Shown: one piece after another, positions 1 to 10,715 of the stretch | Numbering within the stretch: position 1 is the stretch's first letter | Layout of the letters: the number at the start of each line of letters is the position of its first letter | Assembly: GCA_006384855.1 (NCBI GenBank) | Contig: VCJN01000908.1 | Span: forward strand, 1 to 64,000 | Source of the DNA: Tetraselmis striata | Lineage: Eukaryota > Chlorophyta > Chlorodendrophyceae > Chlorodendrales > Chlorodendraceae | Direction of reading: 5' to 3' | DNA length: 64,000 nt | Translations under genes and position numbers: made by a program | Notes under the pieces: model-generated | Told to the model about the DNA's origin: nothing | Seen by the model: only the letters and a program-made list of their open reading frames with translations | Database searches by the model: none

Positions 1-1144
1 AGCGAACGGAGAGAGCGGTGGATTGACGGAGAAGAGGTAGCGCCAGATCATGAAGGAGACACCGGGACGGCCAGGCTGCGGAGTCCTGTTGGACTTGGAA
101 GTGGCGGAGGGGGGCGATGTGCCCAAAGAAGAACCATGCGCCAGGTGAAGGAAGAACGTTGGGGTCGATGTAGTCCAGAACGACGTCGGAGTTAGTGGCC
201 CAGCCGCCTTGGTAGCGAATGTGGGACAGTGGTACTCCGATGGCGTTGGCCGCAGACGCTGCTCCCTTGCGAAGGCTGTGTGAGGTCCACGGAGTGCCGG
301 CGGGAGGGGCAGCACCAACAAGACGGACGGCTGTAGACAGCCAGTCCGACATTGTAGCGGCAGTCCAAGATTTTGACTGCTCGCTCGGGGTGACCGCCCA
401 GAAGTTTGTTTCAGCCAAGGCAATAGTAACCAGGGGGACACACTGTATAGTGTCGATGAAGTGGTGTAGGAGACGTGCAACTCGGGGGTGCTCTGACACC
501 GGAAGGAGAAGTAGTACGCGCAGGTCGTCGGGTCCCTGTCGGCCAGCGCGGCCCTTTTCGCGGTACACCTGCAGGGTAATGTTGTAATCGTCGACATGCA
601 CATCCCGCACTCGGCAGGAGACGCCAGTAAGTCCTCTGGCAAAGAACATGAAGTTGACAACCGAGGCCAGGAGGGCTCGGAAGTCCTGTTGGTACTCTGG
701 GGTGGGAGCAGACACAATCAGCTTGGCCTTTGTGACGAAGCGGTAAGCTACATCAGCAGGCAGAGGAACTCGCAAAGGGGCGGCTTCCAGACGGCGCTGC
801 CGCAGCATCTGCCCACGCCTTGCCGAAGTGAGGTGTAGCCTGTCTTTGGCGATTGGGTCGAGGTTGTGCAGCTCGAAGAACGTGTTGATTGCAGACAAGT
901 AGGGTTGAAGTGACTTCGCTCCAATGTGCCCTCGCTCACCAATTCAGGCAACGTACCGGACGACAGTGGCAGTGGTCGCCTCCAGCGGGCTGATGTTCTC
1001 AGAGTCGTGGCAGAACTCCGCGAACTGAGACAGTCTGCCGGCGTAGCTCTTGAGTGTCTGAGCGGTGAGGGAGCTGGAGAGCAGGTCGAGTGTCCGTTGT
1101 CCTAGCTCGTCCGAGCCGAAAGCGTCCTGTAGTCGAGATCGCAT
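1..1144 (-). pseudogene. DIRS-like tyrosine recombinase, 3' part, runs off the window edge
   Basis: Reading the minus strand from an ATG at 1144 gives one frame open to base 1 except for a single TGA at 944-946. The N-terminal part (about 65 codons) resembles the SAM-like core-binding domain of tyrosine recombinases. After the TGA the frame continues with SLQPYLSAINTFF, then ARGLTGVSCRVRDV (likely first catalytic Arg region), HSLRKGAAS (HxxR box), HIRYQGGW and VVLDYIDP, whose Tyr is the likely nucleophile. In the related copy at 9505-10682 the TGA position is Trp (VRYVTWLG), so this looks like a TGG to TGA nonsense change. DIRS-like retrotransposons use such enzymes to integrate circular cDNA. 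The catalytic boxes are intact. No reverse transcriptase lies upstream, so this is a remnant or a very recently broken copy. Confidence 0.85.
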
Positions 1145-1901
1145 TTAAGCAGCCCAGGGCGCGACAGCTTCGGGCTCGTCAACTACGTAAGTGCGTCGTT
1201 TTTCCGACAGAGTTCCAGAGGTGCGACTACGGTTTGCAAAGTACTAGCAGCAGCGGTTAGATTCCCGGCGGCTGGCCGGTAGTTGCTGGACGGGTTTGCA
1301 GTAGCACCAGTACGGGTTTGCGGGGCTAGGTTCAGGTAAGAGGGCCGCCCCGCGCGCCCTTCGCGCTCGTAGCGCCTGGCACGCGCGTAACGTACACGTG
1401 CGAAGCTTGGTCGTTGCGAACCAGTTGTAACACGCAGTGTAACAACCGAGCGACGGACGCAGTGATGGAATGGTACGGGAGGCGGTTGGTTGCTCCGCCA
1501 TGTGCAAGTGTGCGGATGGTTGAGCGCAGCGCACTCGGCTGTAGCTGTAAGAAGCGCCGCACCGAGGAAGGTCTAAAGGAAGTCTGTAAGGTGGGGGGTC
1601 AGGTCCTGACACAGGGCGCTCATCCCGCCGTTGAGCTGCAAGGGTGCGTTTTGCGGAGGTCACCGAAAGGTGGCCTCGCAAAGCTCCAGCAGCTCCGACG
1701 AAAGGCGCCCCACACCGTCACTCGTGCTCACCTTCGCGGCCACGCCCGCGTCCACCGCCCCGTCCTCGTCCACGTCCGCGACCTGCAGCTCCCGCCGCCA
1801 CCCGAGCAGTAGCGGTTTGCTTTGGCGCTGCTGGCCACAGTCGCCTCGAAGACGCGACGTTCGTAGTCCCTCATGAGGTCCCCAAAAATCGCGGAACCCA
1901 G
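1145..1901. other. no supported gene; possible 5' leader of the next gene
   Basis: Several overlapping GC-rich open frames occur on both strands, but none shows a recognisable motif. The frame of the following gene stays open upstream to about 1644 with a Pro/Arg-rich low-complexity stretch. A candidate splice acceptor (CGACCTGCAG) lies near 1786-1795, so an upstream exon is possible. Confidence 0.4.
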
Positions 1902-4708
1902 ATGCTCAGAAGCAGGCTCGCAGCACTTCCAGTCAACAAACCCACGTACATCAGGCAGCGCAACCAATACGAGAGCAAACAAACCGGACCGAGGGAGCAT
2001 GTGCGCATGTTTCTCGAGCACTTCTTCTCGGATGACCTCGGTCACGTCGAGATCATGCCTTTTCATGATGGAAACAGCGAGACCTTCAAGAAGCACCTAC
2101 CTCCCTGGATGACCAAGATTTGCGTCTACTACTACTACAAGTCGTGGGCCGAGGACGACAACGCCATTCTCCGTGGTGAGGCCCATTTTGTCCCACTGAT
2201 GACATACCGTTTTGTCCCGCTGACGACAGACCGTTTCGTCCCGCTGATGACAAACCGTTTCGTCCCACTGAGGACAGACCGTTTTGTCCCGCTGATGACA
2301 GACCGTTTTGTCCCGCTGATGACAGACCGTTTTCTATCGATATAATTATTTCGACCCACTTTAGACCGAACTTTTCTGTCTCGCATTATGAGACCTTATT
2401 TGTATACCGACCTATCATGCCCCTGCCCCTTTGTAGATTTAGCTACCGAGAGCGAAGTGAAGCTCGCATCGTTCGACACTTTACGCCGGACTTGGAAGGA
2501 AGACTTCCCGGATGTCACCACGCCGAAGGTGAAGCGATTCAGCCACTGTCCCATATGCGCGGCGGGCAAAGCACTCAGAGACCAAGCTCGCGAGATTTGC
2601 ACAAAGGACATGACGCCAGAGGAACGTCAAGTTCACCGTCAACATCAGCAGCTGGTGAGGCGTCAGGTCAGAGCTGAGCAGAAGGTACACCTCGAGAGAG
2701 TGCGCCAGGAACGAAGGGATCTGAACAACGCCGTCTTCCAGTCGCGCCTTGGCCATGGAAACTTCTTCTTCTTCGAAATTGATAGCATGGACTCCGCGAA
2801 GACCCTGCTGCCTCACTGGGTTCGCATCCCCAAGACTGTGAAGCCCGACATGCTCCTCAAGTACCACCTCACCTGTGTGAAGTACGACGGATACCGCCCG
2901 GACGACATCTACTACTACACCAACACCATCCCCCACGATTCGTCCACGACGTGCACTCTAATATGGATCACGATCATGAAGGTGAGCTCGTTAGCCTCCC
3001 GATAGGTTCGCCGTGGTTGTCCGGTAGCCATGGACTGATGAAATCTGATCTGCGATGCAGGAAATTCAACACCGTGGTAGAAAGATTCCGTACATCAGAA
3101 TCCAGATGGACAACACCGTCAGGGAGAACAAGAATAGGAACGTGGCGGCCCTCTGCAATTGGCTTGTGTCTATCGGCATCTGCGACGTCATTCATTTGGT
3201 CTTCTTGCCTGTCGGGCACACTCACGAACGGGTTGACCAGATCTTCAGCCGCATCAGTCTTGCGCTATCTCGCAGCTCCGCCTACACAATCGAGGCCTTT
3301 CTTGACTTGGTGGCGAAGGCATTCTCGCCCACTCCGGAGATTGCTGAGCTCTCATTCTCCCTCGACTTCTCTGAGTGGTTAAGGCCCCATTTCCAAGACC
3401 ACATTCATGACATCAGTAAGCCGCACAAATTCGAGTTCACCCGTGACGACGCCGCCGCGTCTGGCGGCTCGTTGCGCACCGCCTTGTGGTCCAACACACC
3501 GCTTTCTGAGCCCGTGCAGATCTTGAAGAGCGCGCCAACTGCGACGCCCGAGATTCGTGCGGGCCGGCCCCTTTTGTACGCTCTCTGCGACAAAAAGAAG
3601 CCCGACGCGGTGAAGGTCCAGAGGTACTTGGATGATTTCAAGAAGGTCAGGTCGTACATCACGGACCTGGCGGTCCAGTGGCACTTCTCCCCAGTCGAGC
3701 GCGAGAGCTGGAAGAATCTGCTCGAGGACTTGGATGAGATGCAAACTGCTCCTTCGGCAGCTTTCTCCGGGTTCTGGCCGCAACGGAAAGAGGAAGTTGA
3801 CGACTTCTTGCGCGAGCACGGGCAGACCGCGCCTGCTGAGGCACGTCACACGATGGCTACCAACGCAGACCTCAACAATGCCGAAGCCGCTCGCGTTGAA
3901 GCCGAGGTTCGTGCTGAAGTGCTTCAAGATGACAACGCCTTCCGGGGAGTTCACGCCGGCGCCAAGGAGAGGCTTCATGACAACACATCGCCCAGCGATG
4001 CAAAGGGCTCGAACCTCGTTGTCATCGACGTCTCCGATGTGAGTCCCATTGTTTGTCATTTTTGTCCTTTACGGGACAAAACAATTTGGTTCATCTACCT
4101 TGCTTGTTATTTTGTCCCAACTGGGACAAAAATGGCGTGGCGTCTCGCTCGGGACTAACATAGCTTGCGGTCTTGGCCATCGTTAGGTGCATGAGGAAGA
4201 CAAGTGTCCCGAAACTCTTGGTGATTGGGAGTCGAGATTCGTCATCGGGCTTGTGAAGTCGCGCGAGACTACCGAAGACACGTTGACCGTGGCCGTATAC
4301 GAGCCCTTCCATGCCGATGCAAAGGGCAAACCCCTCATGCCCCTATGGTTGTACGCGCAGACAAAAGGAGGGAAGAAGCCAGTTGACACAAGCTGGGAGA
4401 AGTGCCTGACGCTTCCTTGGAAGCTTGTTGAAGCCGTCCCCCTATCGTACGCGAAGGCCATCCACGACGCGTCGGGAAGTCGAGAGGTGTTCAACGAGGA
4501 CGGCACCATGGTCAGAAAGAAGTGGTACGGTAAAAGCGTCCAAGTCGTGAAGAAATATGCGCAAACTGGGTGGCAAATCAGCCAGCCACGAAACAACTGC
4601 GTCCACGTCATGTCAACCACCCCATCGCAACGCAAACCCGGCGGAGTCGTCAAGTTTAACGCAGCCACGAAGAAGGACTTGCTTGAGTTGGGGATGCTCA
4701 ACGAGTAA
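1902..4708 (+). CDS. four-exon gene with a DUF7869-like (DN..ENKN / LPVGHTHE) domain
   Basis: Proposed exons are 1902-2175, 2437-2981, 3061-4038 and 4187-4708 (about 772 aa). All introns are GT-AG and every split codon keeps frame. Exon 2 has a CPIC zinc-binding-like motif and a basic coiled-coil stretch. Exon 3 opens with IRIQMDNTVRENKNR and then FLPVGHTHERVDQIFSRIS. That pattern is typical of the DUF7869 family, common in algal and oomycete genomes and often associated with repeats; it resembles an RNase-H-fold transposase core, but its activity is unproven. Exon 4 codes an unrecognised C-terminal domain. The start is uncertain: 1902 is the first in-frame ATG, but the frame is open upstream. 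Short TTTTGTCCC palindromes sit in its introns and 3' flank. It lies between recombinase and gag-like debris, so it may belong to a transposon rather than be a host gene. Confidence 0.75.
2186..2330 (+). repeat. 24-bp tandem repeat inside intron 1
   Basis: Six near-identical 24-bp units plus a partial one, each with the core TTTTGTCCC followed by GCTGATGACAGACCG. The array lies wholly within the proposed intron 2176-2436. Its length keeps an open frame, which gives a spurious FVPLMTDR octapeptide repeat if the intron is not removed. Confidence 0.9.
4059..4132. repeat. two TTTTGTCC palindromes in intron 3
   Basis: At 4059-4081 a TTTTTGTCC / GGGACAAAA inverted repeat, and at 4109-4132 a nearly perfect palindrome ATTTTGTCCCA / TGGGACAAAAAT. 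Both lie inside intron 4039-4186 and share the core of the intron 1 array. Confidence 0.85.
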
Positions 4709-4745
4709 ACTATCAGCAACGTCTTGTGGCTAGCTAGCCGCTGGA

Positions 4746-4750
4746 TGTAA
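4746..4750 (+). promoter_or_regulatory. possible TGTAA polyadenylation signal
   Basis: TGTAA lies 38 bp after the stop codon of the DUF7869-like gene. TGTAA is the usual polyadenylation signal of chlorophyte algae. A pentamer is weak evidence alone. Confidence 0.3.
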
Positions 4751-4783
4751 AAATCATAATAAATATTGATTTCGTTGCCTCAT

Positions 4784-4804
4784 CTTGTCCCATTATGGAC
4801 AAAA
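4784..4804. repeat. TTGTCCC palindrome in 3' flank
   Basis: CTTGTCCCATTATGGACAAAA, a third copy of the palindrome seen in the introns of the upstream gene, lies about 75 bp after its stop codon. Confidence 0.75.
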
Positions 4805-4992
4805 TGCTCCAAAACCAACATTGGATATGCGTCGCGGCTGGCCTTCATGCTGTTGAATGCTGCACTGCACCCAAGGTCTACAAACCCAAGCTACATCACC
4901 AGTGAGTCTTAAGTACTGATAGTAAACCCGGGAACTAGGGTATAAACAAACCCTACGGCGGTGCAAAATGAATTCCACGGTGCAAAATAGGT

Positions 4993-5420
4993 TAAATTAC
5001 TGCTCAGAACACCTTGGTCACCGTGCACACGCTTGACCTCATTAAGCCTCCGTAGGAAGGCCCAACGAAAACGAAACGCCTTGTCGATGGCTTCGGCGTG
5101 GTTCCGAGCTCTCGCGAGGTAGGGGGTGAAGTTCTGTTTTGCAGTAGGGACGCAAGGCAGCAGCTCGTCGAGAGCCACGAAAAGTGCAGCCATGTGGGCG
5201 CCGAAACACGACATCCATAGATACTCCTCCTGGGCCGGCAGACGCCGGTCATACATCATGCTTGAGGTACTCGTTCGTTAGATCGGTGCTCAGGGGGAAG
5301 AGCCCAGGCACCCTGTTGACCGGTCGAACGGCCTCTAACCACTCTGCTCTCCGCAGTAGTTCTGGCACCGCGAGGTAGTCATCCTCGTCACTCACGGATT
5401 TTGCTTCGACACGGCCGCGC
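4993..5420 (-). pseudogene. possible gag-like fragment of a DIRS-like element
   Basis: The minus strand codes a helical segment (LRRAEWLEAVRPVNRVPG, then a break, then YLWMSCFGAHMAALF and AEAIDKAFRFRWAFLRRLN). Its layout resembles the gag-like region at 20900-21844: a short region with Pro-Gly, then helices ending in a xxLRRxxxVK motif. A frame change separates the two halves near 5250. The similarity is by eye and weak. If right, it and the recombinase at 1-1144 could be the two ends of one DIRS-like element whose middle was replaced. Confidence 0.35.
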
Positions 5421-6454
5421 TGGGCTAGCTAGCTCTAGCAAGTCGGGGCGCTCTGCGGCTCCCCCGCTGCCTGTCGGCTGTCCCGCGATGCGCTGCCCGG
5501 AACCGGAACCATGTGCTCCGTCTCCATCAACAACGCGCTCACGAGCCGTCAATTGGGCCATCGCAGTAGCCCTCGCAGTTCTGCGTGTAGCGACTCGAGC
5601 GTCGGCTCAACGACGGGTTCTTCTCCATCTGGCATGGTAACGCACGGGCGTACGGATGAGAATATCACACACGGGTGGCGAGCCGGGTCTGGTCTTGAAC
5701 AACCTGGGGTGACCTTGTTCGCAACATGTTACGAGACGGTTTTAATACACGCAGCGAAAACTGGAAGATGGCAGGCTCATCTGTTATCGCTGCTTTTATG
5801 TCTACTTTTGCTGCACCCAAAAAGGGCGCAACGACAGGTGCCTAGTTCCCGTTCCACTGAGCAGCACTAGTAGCTGAAAAGCGGTTAGGTCAAGGGAGGA
5901 AACCCCATAAACTAGTTTAGATCAGTACCCCGACGACGACAATGATAATACAGGCATAATATACATACCGATGCGGTAGCGACTATAGCGACTAACACTA
6001 ACGGAATAAAAGCCGCGCGCGTGTGAGTAGTGTACTCGTACTGCAACCGTACTAGTGCCGGTAATCGAATTCATATAAACGATTTTAAACTATATACTCG
6101 CTACATATACATACCAGTCTGCGGTTACAGGTATATTTACATGAGCTAGCAGCGGAGGGCGTTACAGGTACTAAATTAATTTTCGAAGCTTGCGGCAGAT
6201 TTATAGCAGGCATGTCCATCTAGCTGCTATATCCGGAGGGCCCGCACTGCTTTGGTTGCGAAATGCAAGCAGGAATATTACATGTAACGATAGTAGACAT
6301 GGATATAAAGATATTGTAAACACTGCATTATCAAAAATAATGCCCATCATAGTTATATACGAAATAACTTGACAGTTGAATCAGCGATGCGTCGATTTTT
6401 CAGAAAATTTTAAAAGAAGGGGTTTTATGTCACTGGCCTACAGTTCCATGAATT

Positions 6455-6663
6455 GCATTGCCAGCGCTTTGAAGCACCAGAGTTTTTTTTCCCGCCATAT
6501 TACCGGCAGCGAGTAGCGAGTACCAGTACCAGTACCAACATTACTTGGAGTACCAGGAGTACCAGCAGCGAGTAGCGAGTACGAGTACCAGCAGCGAGCG
6601 TTCGCATTGCCAGCGCTTTGAAGTACCAGTTTTTTTTCCATTGCCAGCAACGGGTAGCGAGTA
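6455..6663 (+). repeat. direct repeat of about 60 bp
   Basis: GCATTGCCAGCGCTTTGAAG followed by a T-run and a GCGAGTAGCGAGTACC-like tail occurs at 6455-6522 and again at 6604-6663. Short ACCAGT microsatellite units fill the space between them. Confidence 0.8.
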
Positions 6664-6939
6664 CCACTACGCATAGCCTCTCAATCGCGAGATATGAATC
6701 GGACGGCTGTGTAATTAAGGACCGTTGGCGGCCGGGCGGGTGGGCGGATTATAGTACTTAGTAGTACATGCCAGTAGATAAGCGCTTTAGTCATGCACCT
6801 ATAGGCCCGATCTGTGCACTCTACGGGTACCCGTACGGCAATAAAGCTCACCGCCGAAAAATCGATGACGCTTCGCTGGATAATAAAAGATTGGATCCAC
6901 GAGTATCCACGAGTGCTAATGGTCGCTACTAGGGCTGGG

Positions 6940-7200
6940 CTGCAGTCCACTTCAGGCTTCCAGTACTGCAGCATGCCTGCAGCCTGCAGTCAACATGCTA
7001 CAGTCAACAGGCTGCAGTGCAGGCCGCAGTAGCACTGAAACCGTTGATTATAGGGGAAGGCGAGACAGTGAAGGGCATATATTTGGGGCACTTTGGGTAA
7101 CTGCACTGCAGCCCCTTTTCGGGAAGTACTGCATGCTGCAATGCAGTAGCTTAACTGCAGTCTACAGTGCAGTAGATACTGCAGCCCAACCCTGGTCGCT
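6940..7200. repeat. cluster of CTGCAG palindromes and TGCAGT units
   Basis: Many CTGCAG hexamers with short TGCAGT and ACTGCAG permutations crowd into about 260 bp, interrupted by about 60 bp near 7030-7090. A further degenerate cluster built on CCGAACTG follows at 7240-7390. Confidence 0.7.
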
Positions 7201-8645
7201 ACCAGGCAGGGGTCGTGCCGAATAACTTTGTTTGGCGGCCGAGTTCAGTACGGATCGAACTGAATTCAGGGAGTTCGGCCGAATACAATTCGGATTGAAC
7301 TGAACCGCATTTCAGAATGAACCAAACAACTGAAATGTCCGAACCGAACTGAGTTTAGTCCGAACTGCCACCGAACTGTTGCTGAACTTCCGAACGCTGA
7401 ATATATATACCGTGTTTGTACATACATGTACGTATACACACGGTTATGAAAACAAGCGCTATTTATCACCGTACGGGTTACCGCGGCAACTGTGTCAAAA
7501 CATGTCAAAACATGTTATGACAGCATTGAAGGTCGGGCATCTGTATGATTTTGTGGGGTTGTGTATATAGTTCGCCCCCCCCCCCCCCCCCCCCCCTCCT
7601 ACTTGAGCGAGCGAGAGCGAGCCCTGCCCCACCCCCTGCCCTCATCTAGTTATCTATATGCTAGCATTGTCGCCACTCCGTCTGCAAATTCAGTGACATT
7701 ATTATCAGTGATGTGGTTGCCCCCATGTAATTCTCGCTGCCACCGTTGATGGAGATGCTAGTGCTGAGCAGTGCAAAGTATGATGTCGATATATTGACGG
7801 CCACACTATGCTGCCCACATCAACCCTTACCCCTTCAGCTGCACGAATTCACGTGGTGATGCCAAAAGCTGCTACTGCCATGGAGTTGTCGATGGATGGA
7901 GTATGAAAGTGCAGTTTTTTACATCCAGTCGGCGCACTAGCAGCACATGCGCACTTGGCTATCTAATAGGGCTGTCATGTCTAGACTGCCGCTGCGCTAA
8001 CCCCCCCCCCCCCCCCCCCACACACACACCTTCCCGGCTCCTTACCCCCTGCCGCTGCTCTCCGATGCCCTGCGTCTGCCGTCCCTGCAGCTTGTGCATG
8101 CAGTGGACAGCAGCGCCATGCCCGCCGGCGCTGCTGCTCCGCTCTATCACCCCTCCCCCCTTCTCCGCTCTGACAGCCCCTCTCTCCAGCAGGAATGCGC
8201 ATGTCTACCGCATACATATCTCGCACCTACCTGTGCCTCACCGCTCTTGCACCGCTCGATGCCCCGCGCCCGCAGCATGCCTACTTTATGCCACCTGCCA
8301 GCAGCGCGCATTATCAAACGCCCCCCCGCGCTCTACGCCCTCCATTCCAGCAGCGCTGCGTACCTGCTAGACTGTGGCGTCCTCAATGGCATCAGCATTC
8401 CCACCGCCCTCTCGCCCGCCGCCCACCGTGTTGCACCTTGCAGCAAGATAGCACCACACAGGCTAGCGCTGCCGGTGGCACCGAGCTGCCACTCGCCGTG
8501 TTGGCATCCCCCCTCCCCCCCCCCAACCCCTACCCCAAACCCCGCGCTACACTTCTGCACTGCACGACCACAGGGGAGAATGAAAGAGGGCGGGGGGGGG
8601 GGGGGGGGGGGGGCAGCGCCGCTATGGAGAGGAATTTTATATATG

Positions 8646-8647
<2 letters not shown>

Positions 8648-8686
<39 letters not shown>

Positions 8687-8764
8687 TGTCTGTGTGTCTG
8701 TGTGTCTGTCTGTCTGTGTGTCTGTGTGTCTGTGTGTGTGTTTGTGTCTTTGAGTCTGTGTGTG
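8648..8764 (+). repeat. (GT)n / (TCTG)n microsatellite
   Basis: A pure GT tract to about 8685 followed by mixed TCTG and TGTG units to about 8764. Confidence 0.95.
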
Positions 8765-9027
8765 ATACTTATTTATTCATTTAATGGAAACGAGGGCGGG
8801 TATGGAGGGGCTTCACGCATCTCATATTGCACTGTCATGAACTCATGAAAAAGCTAGCAACTAGCAACCCCATCCACGGAGTGCGACCCCCACCAAAAAT
8901 AAATTCCGCCACAAAACTGATGGGGGCGCTTAGCTCTCCCGGCAGTCAGGAAGGGTGTGGGGCGTCGGCGGGGTTGCCCTTCCGCGGGGGGAAAAGCACG
9001 GGGGCGTGGGGCCGCCCGCCGTGCCAG

Positions 9028-9050
9028 AAACCCTAAAACCCCTAAAACCC
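9028..9050. repeat. telomere-like CCCTAAAA units
   Basis: Three degenerate CCCTAAA units (AAACCCTAAAACCCCTAAAA and a following CCC). This matches the plant/algal telomere sequence TTTAGGG read from the other strand, but it is far too short to be a chromosome end. Confidence 0.6.
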
Positions 9051-9211
9051 GTAAATATATAAATATACATATAGATATAGATATAATATATATAATATAT
9101 AGCAGGGGGCTCGCAGTTTTGCCTAACATGTGTGAGATCTCTTAGTAAAACGACGTTTGGCACATGGGCCCATGCCCCAAAGCACGCATGAAAGGGTTGG
9201 GAAGGGTGGAT

Positions 9212-9412
9212 TGCGCTAGCTGGAAGCTTGCGCAAAGGCAGAAGGTGGAGACACCGCCGCGTCGCGGGGCGTCATATCGGGGTGAGGGATGGACGTGGGC
9301 ACACGGCGGTAGCGTCCTAGCCGGGTACGGCGGAATTTGTAACGTCGGGTAACACACGACTTACTTAGCCCCGTGCAATTCAAGCCTCTATAATTCTCAA
9401 TGGGACCATTAG
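9212..9412 (-). repeat. terminal repeat of the DIRS-like element, 3' side
   Basis: About 200 bp, beginning GCGCTAGCTGGAAGCTTGCG and containing GACACCGCCGCGTCGCGG and GGCGGAATTTGTAACGTCGG. It is highly similar to 21949-22158 in the same orientation. It lies just past the end of the recombinase. Confidence 0.85.
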
Positions 9413-9504
9413 CAAAGCAAGGCGCTCGCAGTTTTGCCATCATGTTGCCACTTGGCGTGGCTGCCTGGCTGGTTGACCGCCCCAAGGGGCGGGTCATTCA
9501 ACCA

Positions 9505-10682
9505 AAGAGAGGCCATGCTGCCGGACACGCCAGCACTGTTGGGTCGATGTAGTCGAGCACCACGCTGGACTTCATCGCCCGGCCACCGAATACTTGATCT
9601 TTTGCATCGTCACGCCGATCACGTACGGGGCTATAGCGGGGCTGGGGCTCTTGCATTACTGTCAGCACTAGTTGCACCCAACTGGTGAGGGTGTATGTCC
9701 GACGTCCATTTGGTCCGCCGCTGACACTCGGCCGCCAGCGAACACCTGACGGGCGGCATCAAAGTAGCGCAGCAGCTCCGTGATGTCGGCATGCGCTGAC
9801 GCTCGCAGCTAACACAACAACTTCTTGCTTGCATTTGCACCACGCTGGCCTTTCCGGTCACGATGCTATAGGAGGATTCCGCCGTCCGGGCCAACCGTGA
9901 GGTCGCATGTACGATACTCCACCCACGCCCCTCCGCGGCAGAAAAAACAGGCAAAGCACGACGACTGCCAGGCTGGCGCGGATCAGCTTCACGCGCACCA
10001 CGGTACCCGGGTCCGTGCCCCAAGTAAGTCCCAGCTCTAGCCGTAGGGCTTTTGCCGGGGTCGGGGCTTTCAGCACCACAGGACGAGAGGGCAATGGGGC
10101 CCGCATCAGCTCGGGGTGTAGCGTCACGTGCGACGCCGCAAGGACCTTGCGGACCCTGCTCACCAGATCGCCTAGAGCCATCGGCTCCTGGCCGTGGTCC
10201 TTGAAGAAGTTGTTGACGGCCGAAAAGTAAGGCTGCAAGCTTGAGGCCTTGATCGTCCCCAGGTTGCCCAACCACGTGACGTACCGTACCATAGTCCCGG
10301 GGTCGGCAGCTAGGGCCGGTCGCCGCTCCTCCTCGCAGAAACGGAAATATTGCTTCATGCAACTAGCGTACGACGCCGTAGTGGCCGGCGCCCACGCAGC
10401 TGATAGGAGCTCCAGGGTTTGGGCGCCAAGGGTGTCAGACCCTAGCACCCGTGTCATGTACGGGCGCATCGAATCAGCCCATGGTGTCGTGCAGCTCGCG
10501 ACCTCGACGCGGTACTTCACCGTTGTAGTTCGTATCGGTGCCGCACGTACAACCGGTAGTTGGTGGCCGTTGCCCGGAAACGTGGATAGCGTAGCACTTA
10601 CTGCCCCTCGGCGCAGGTAAATAAACCCATGCCGGAAGGGAACGCGGAATACAGTCACGGGCGAGTGAGGCCTGCCGATCAT
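9505..10682 (-). pseudogene. degenerate DIRS-like tyrosine recombinase
   Basis: The frame from about 10682 codes a basic leader, a SAM-like domain (ATTASYASCMKQYFRFCEEE, MVRYVTWLGNLGTIKASS) and the beginning of the catalytic domain, then shifts frame near 9900. The end is recognisable as IGVTMQKIKY, a frame jump and SSVVLDYIDPTVL, matching the C-terminus of the copy at 1-1144. The stretch that should hold HSLRKGAAS is missing, so the HxxR catalytic box has been deleted. Tyr of DYIDP remains. Confidence 0.8.
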
Positions 10683-10715
10683 ACCTCGCCCGTCCCGCGG
10701 CCCCGGCCGGAACTA

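Larger units (their letters stand above)
5421..9211. other. gene-free repeat-rich stretch
   Basis: No open frame here has a recognisable domain. About 5880-6450 is AT-richer than its surroundings. The remainder holds the tandem motifs listed separately, poly-C runs at 7574-7596 and 8001-8019, a poly-G run at 8592-8613, a (GT)n tract and a telomere-like string. Longer open frames here are artefacts of homopolymer and C-rich sequence. Confidence 0.6.

Noticed and set aside
219..587. Plus-strand 122-codon open frame
   Set aside because: It is antisense to the tyrosine recombinase, whose catalytic boxes are clear on the minus strand.
2186..2330. FVPLMTDR octapeptide repeat as a protein domain
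   Set aside because: It comes from a 24-bp tandem array inside an intron with good donor, acceptor and phase.
7903..8848. Cys/Pro-rich and Val-rich open frames
   Set aside because: They follow C-runs, a G-run and the (GT)n tract.
9028..9050. Chromosome end
   Set aside because: Only three degenerate telomere-like units, with normal sequence on both sides.
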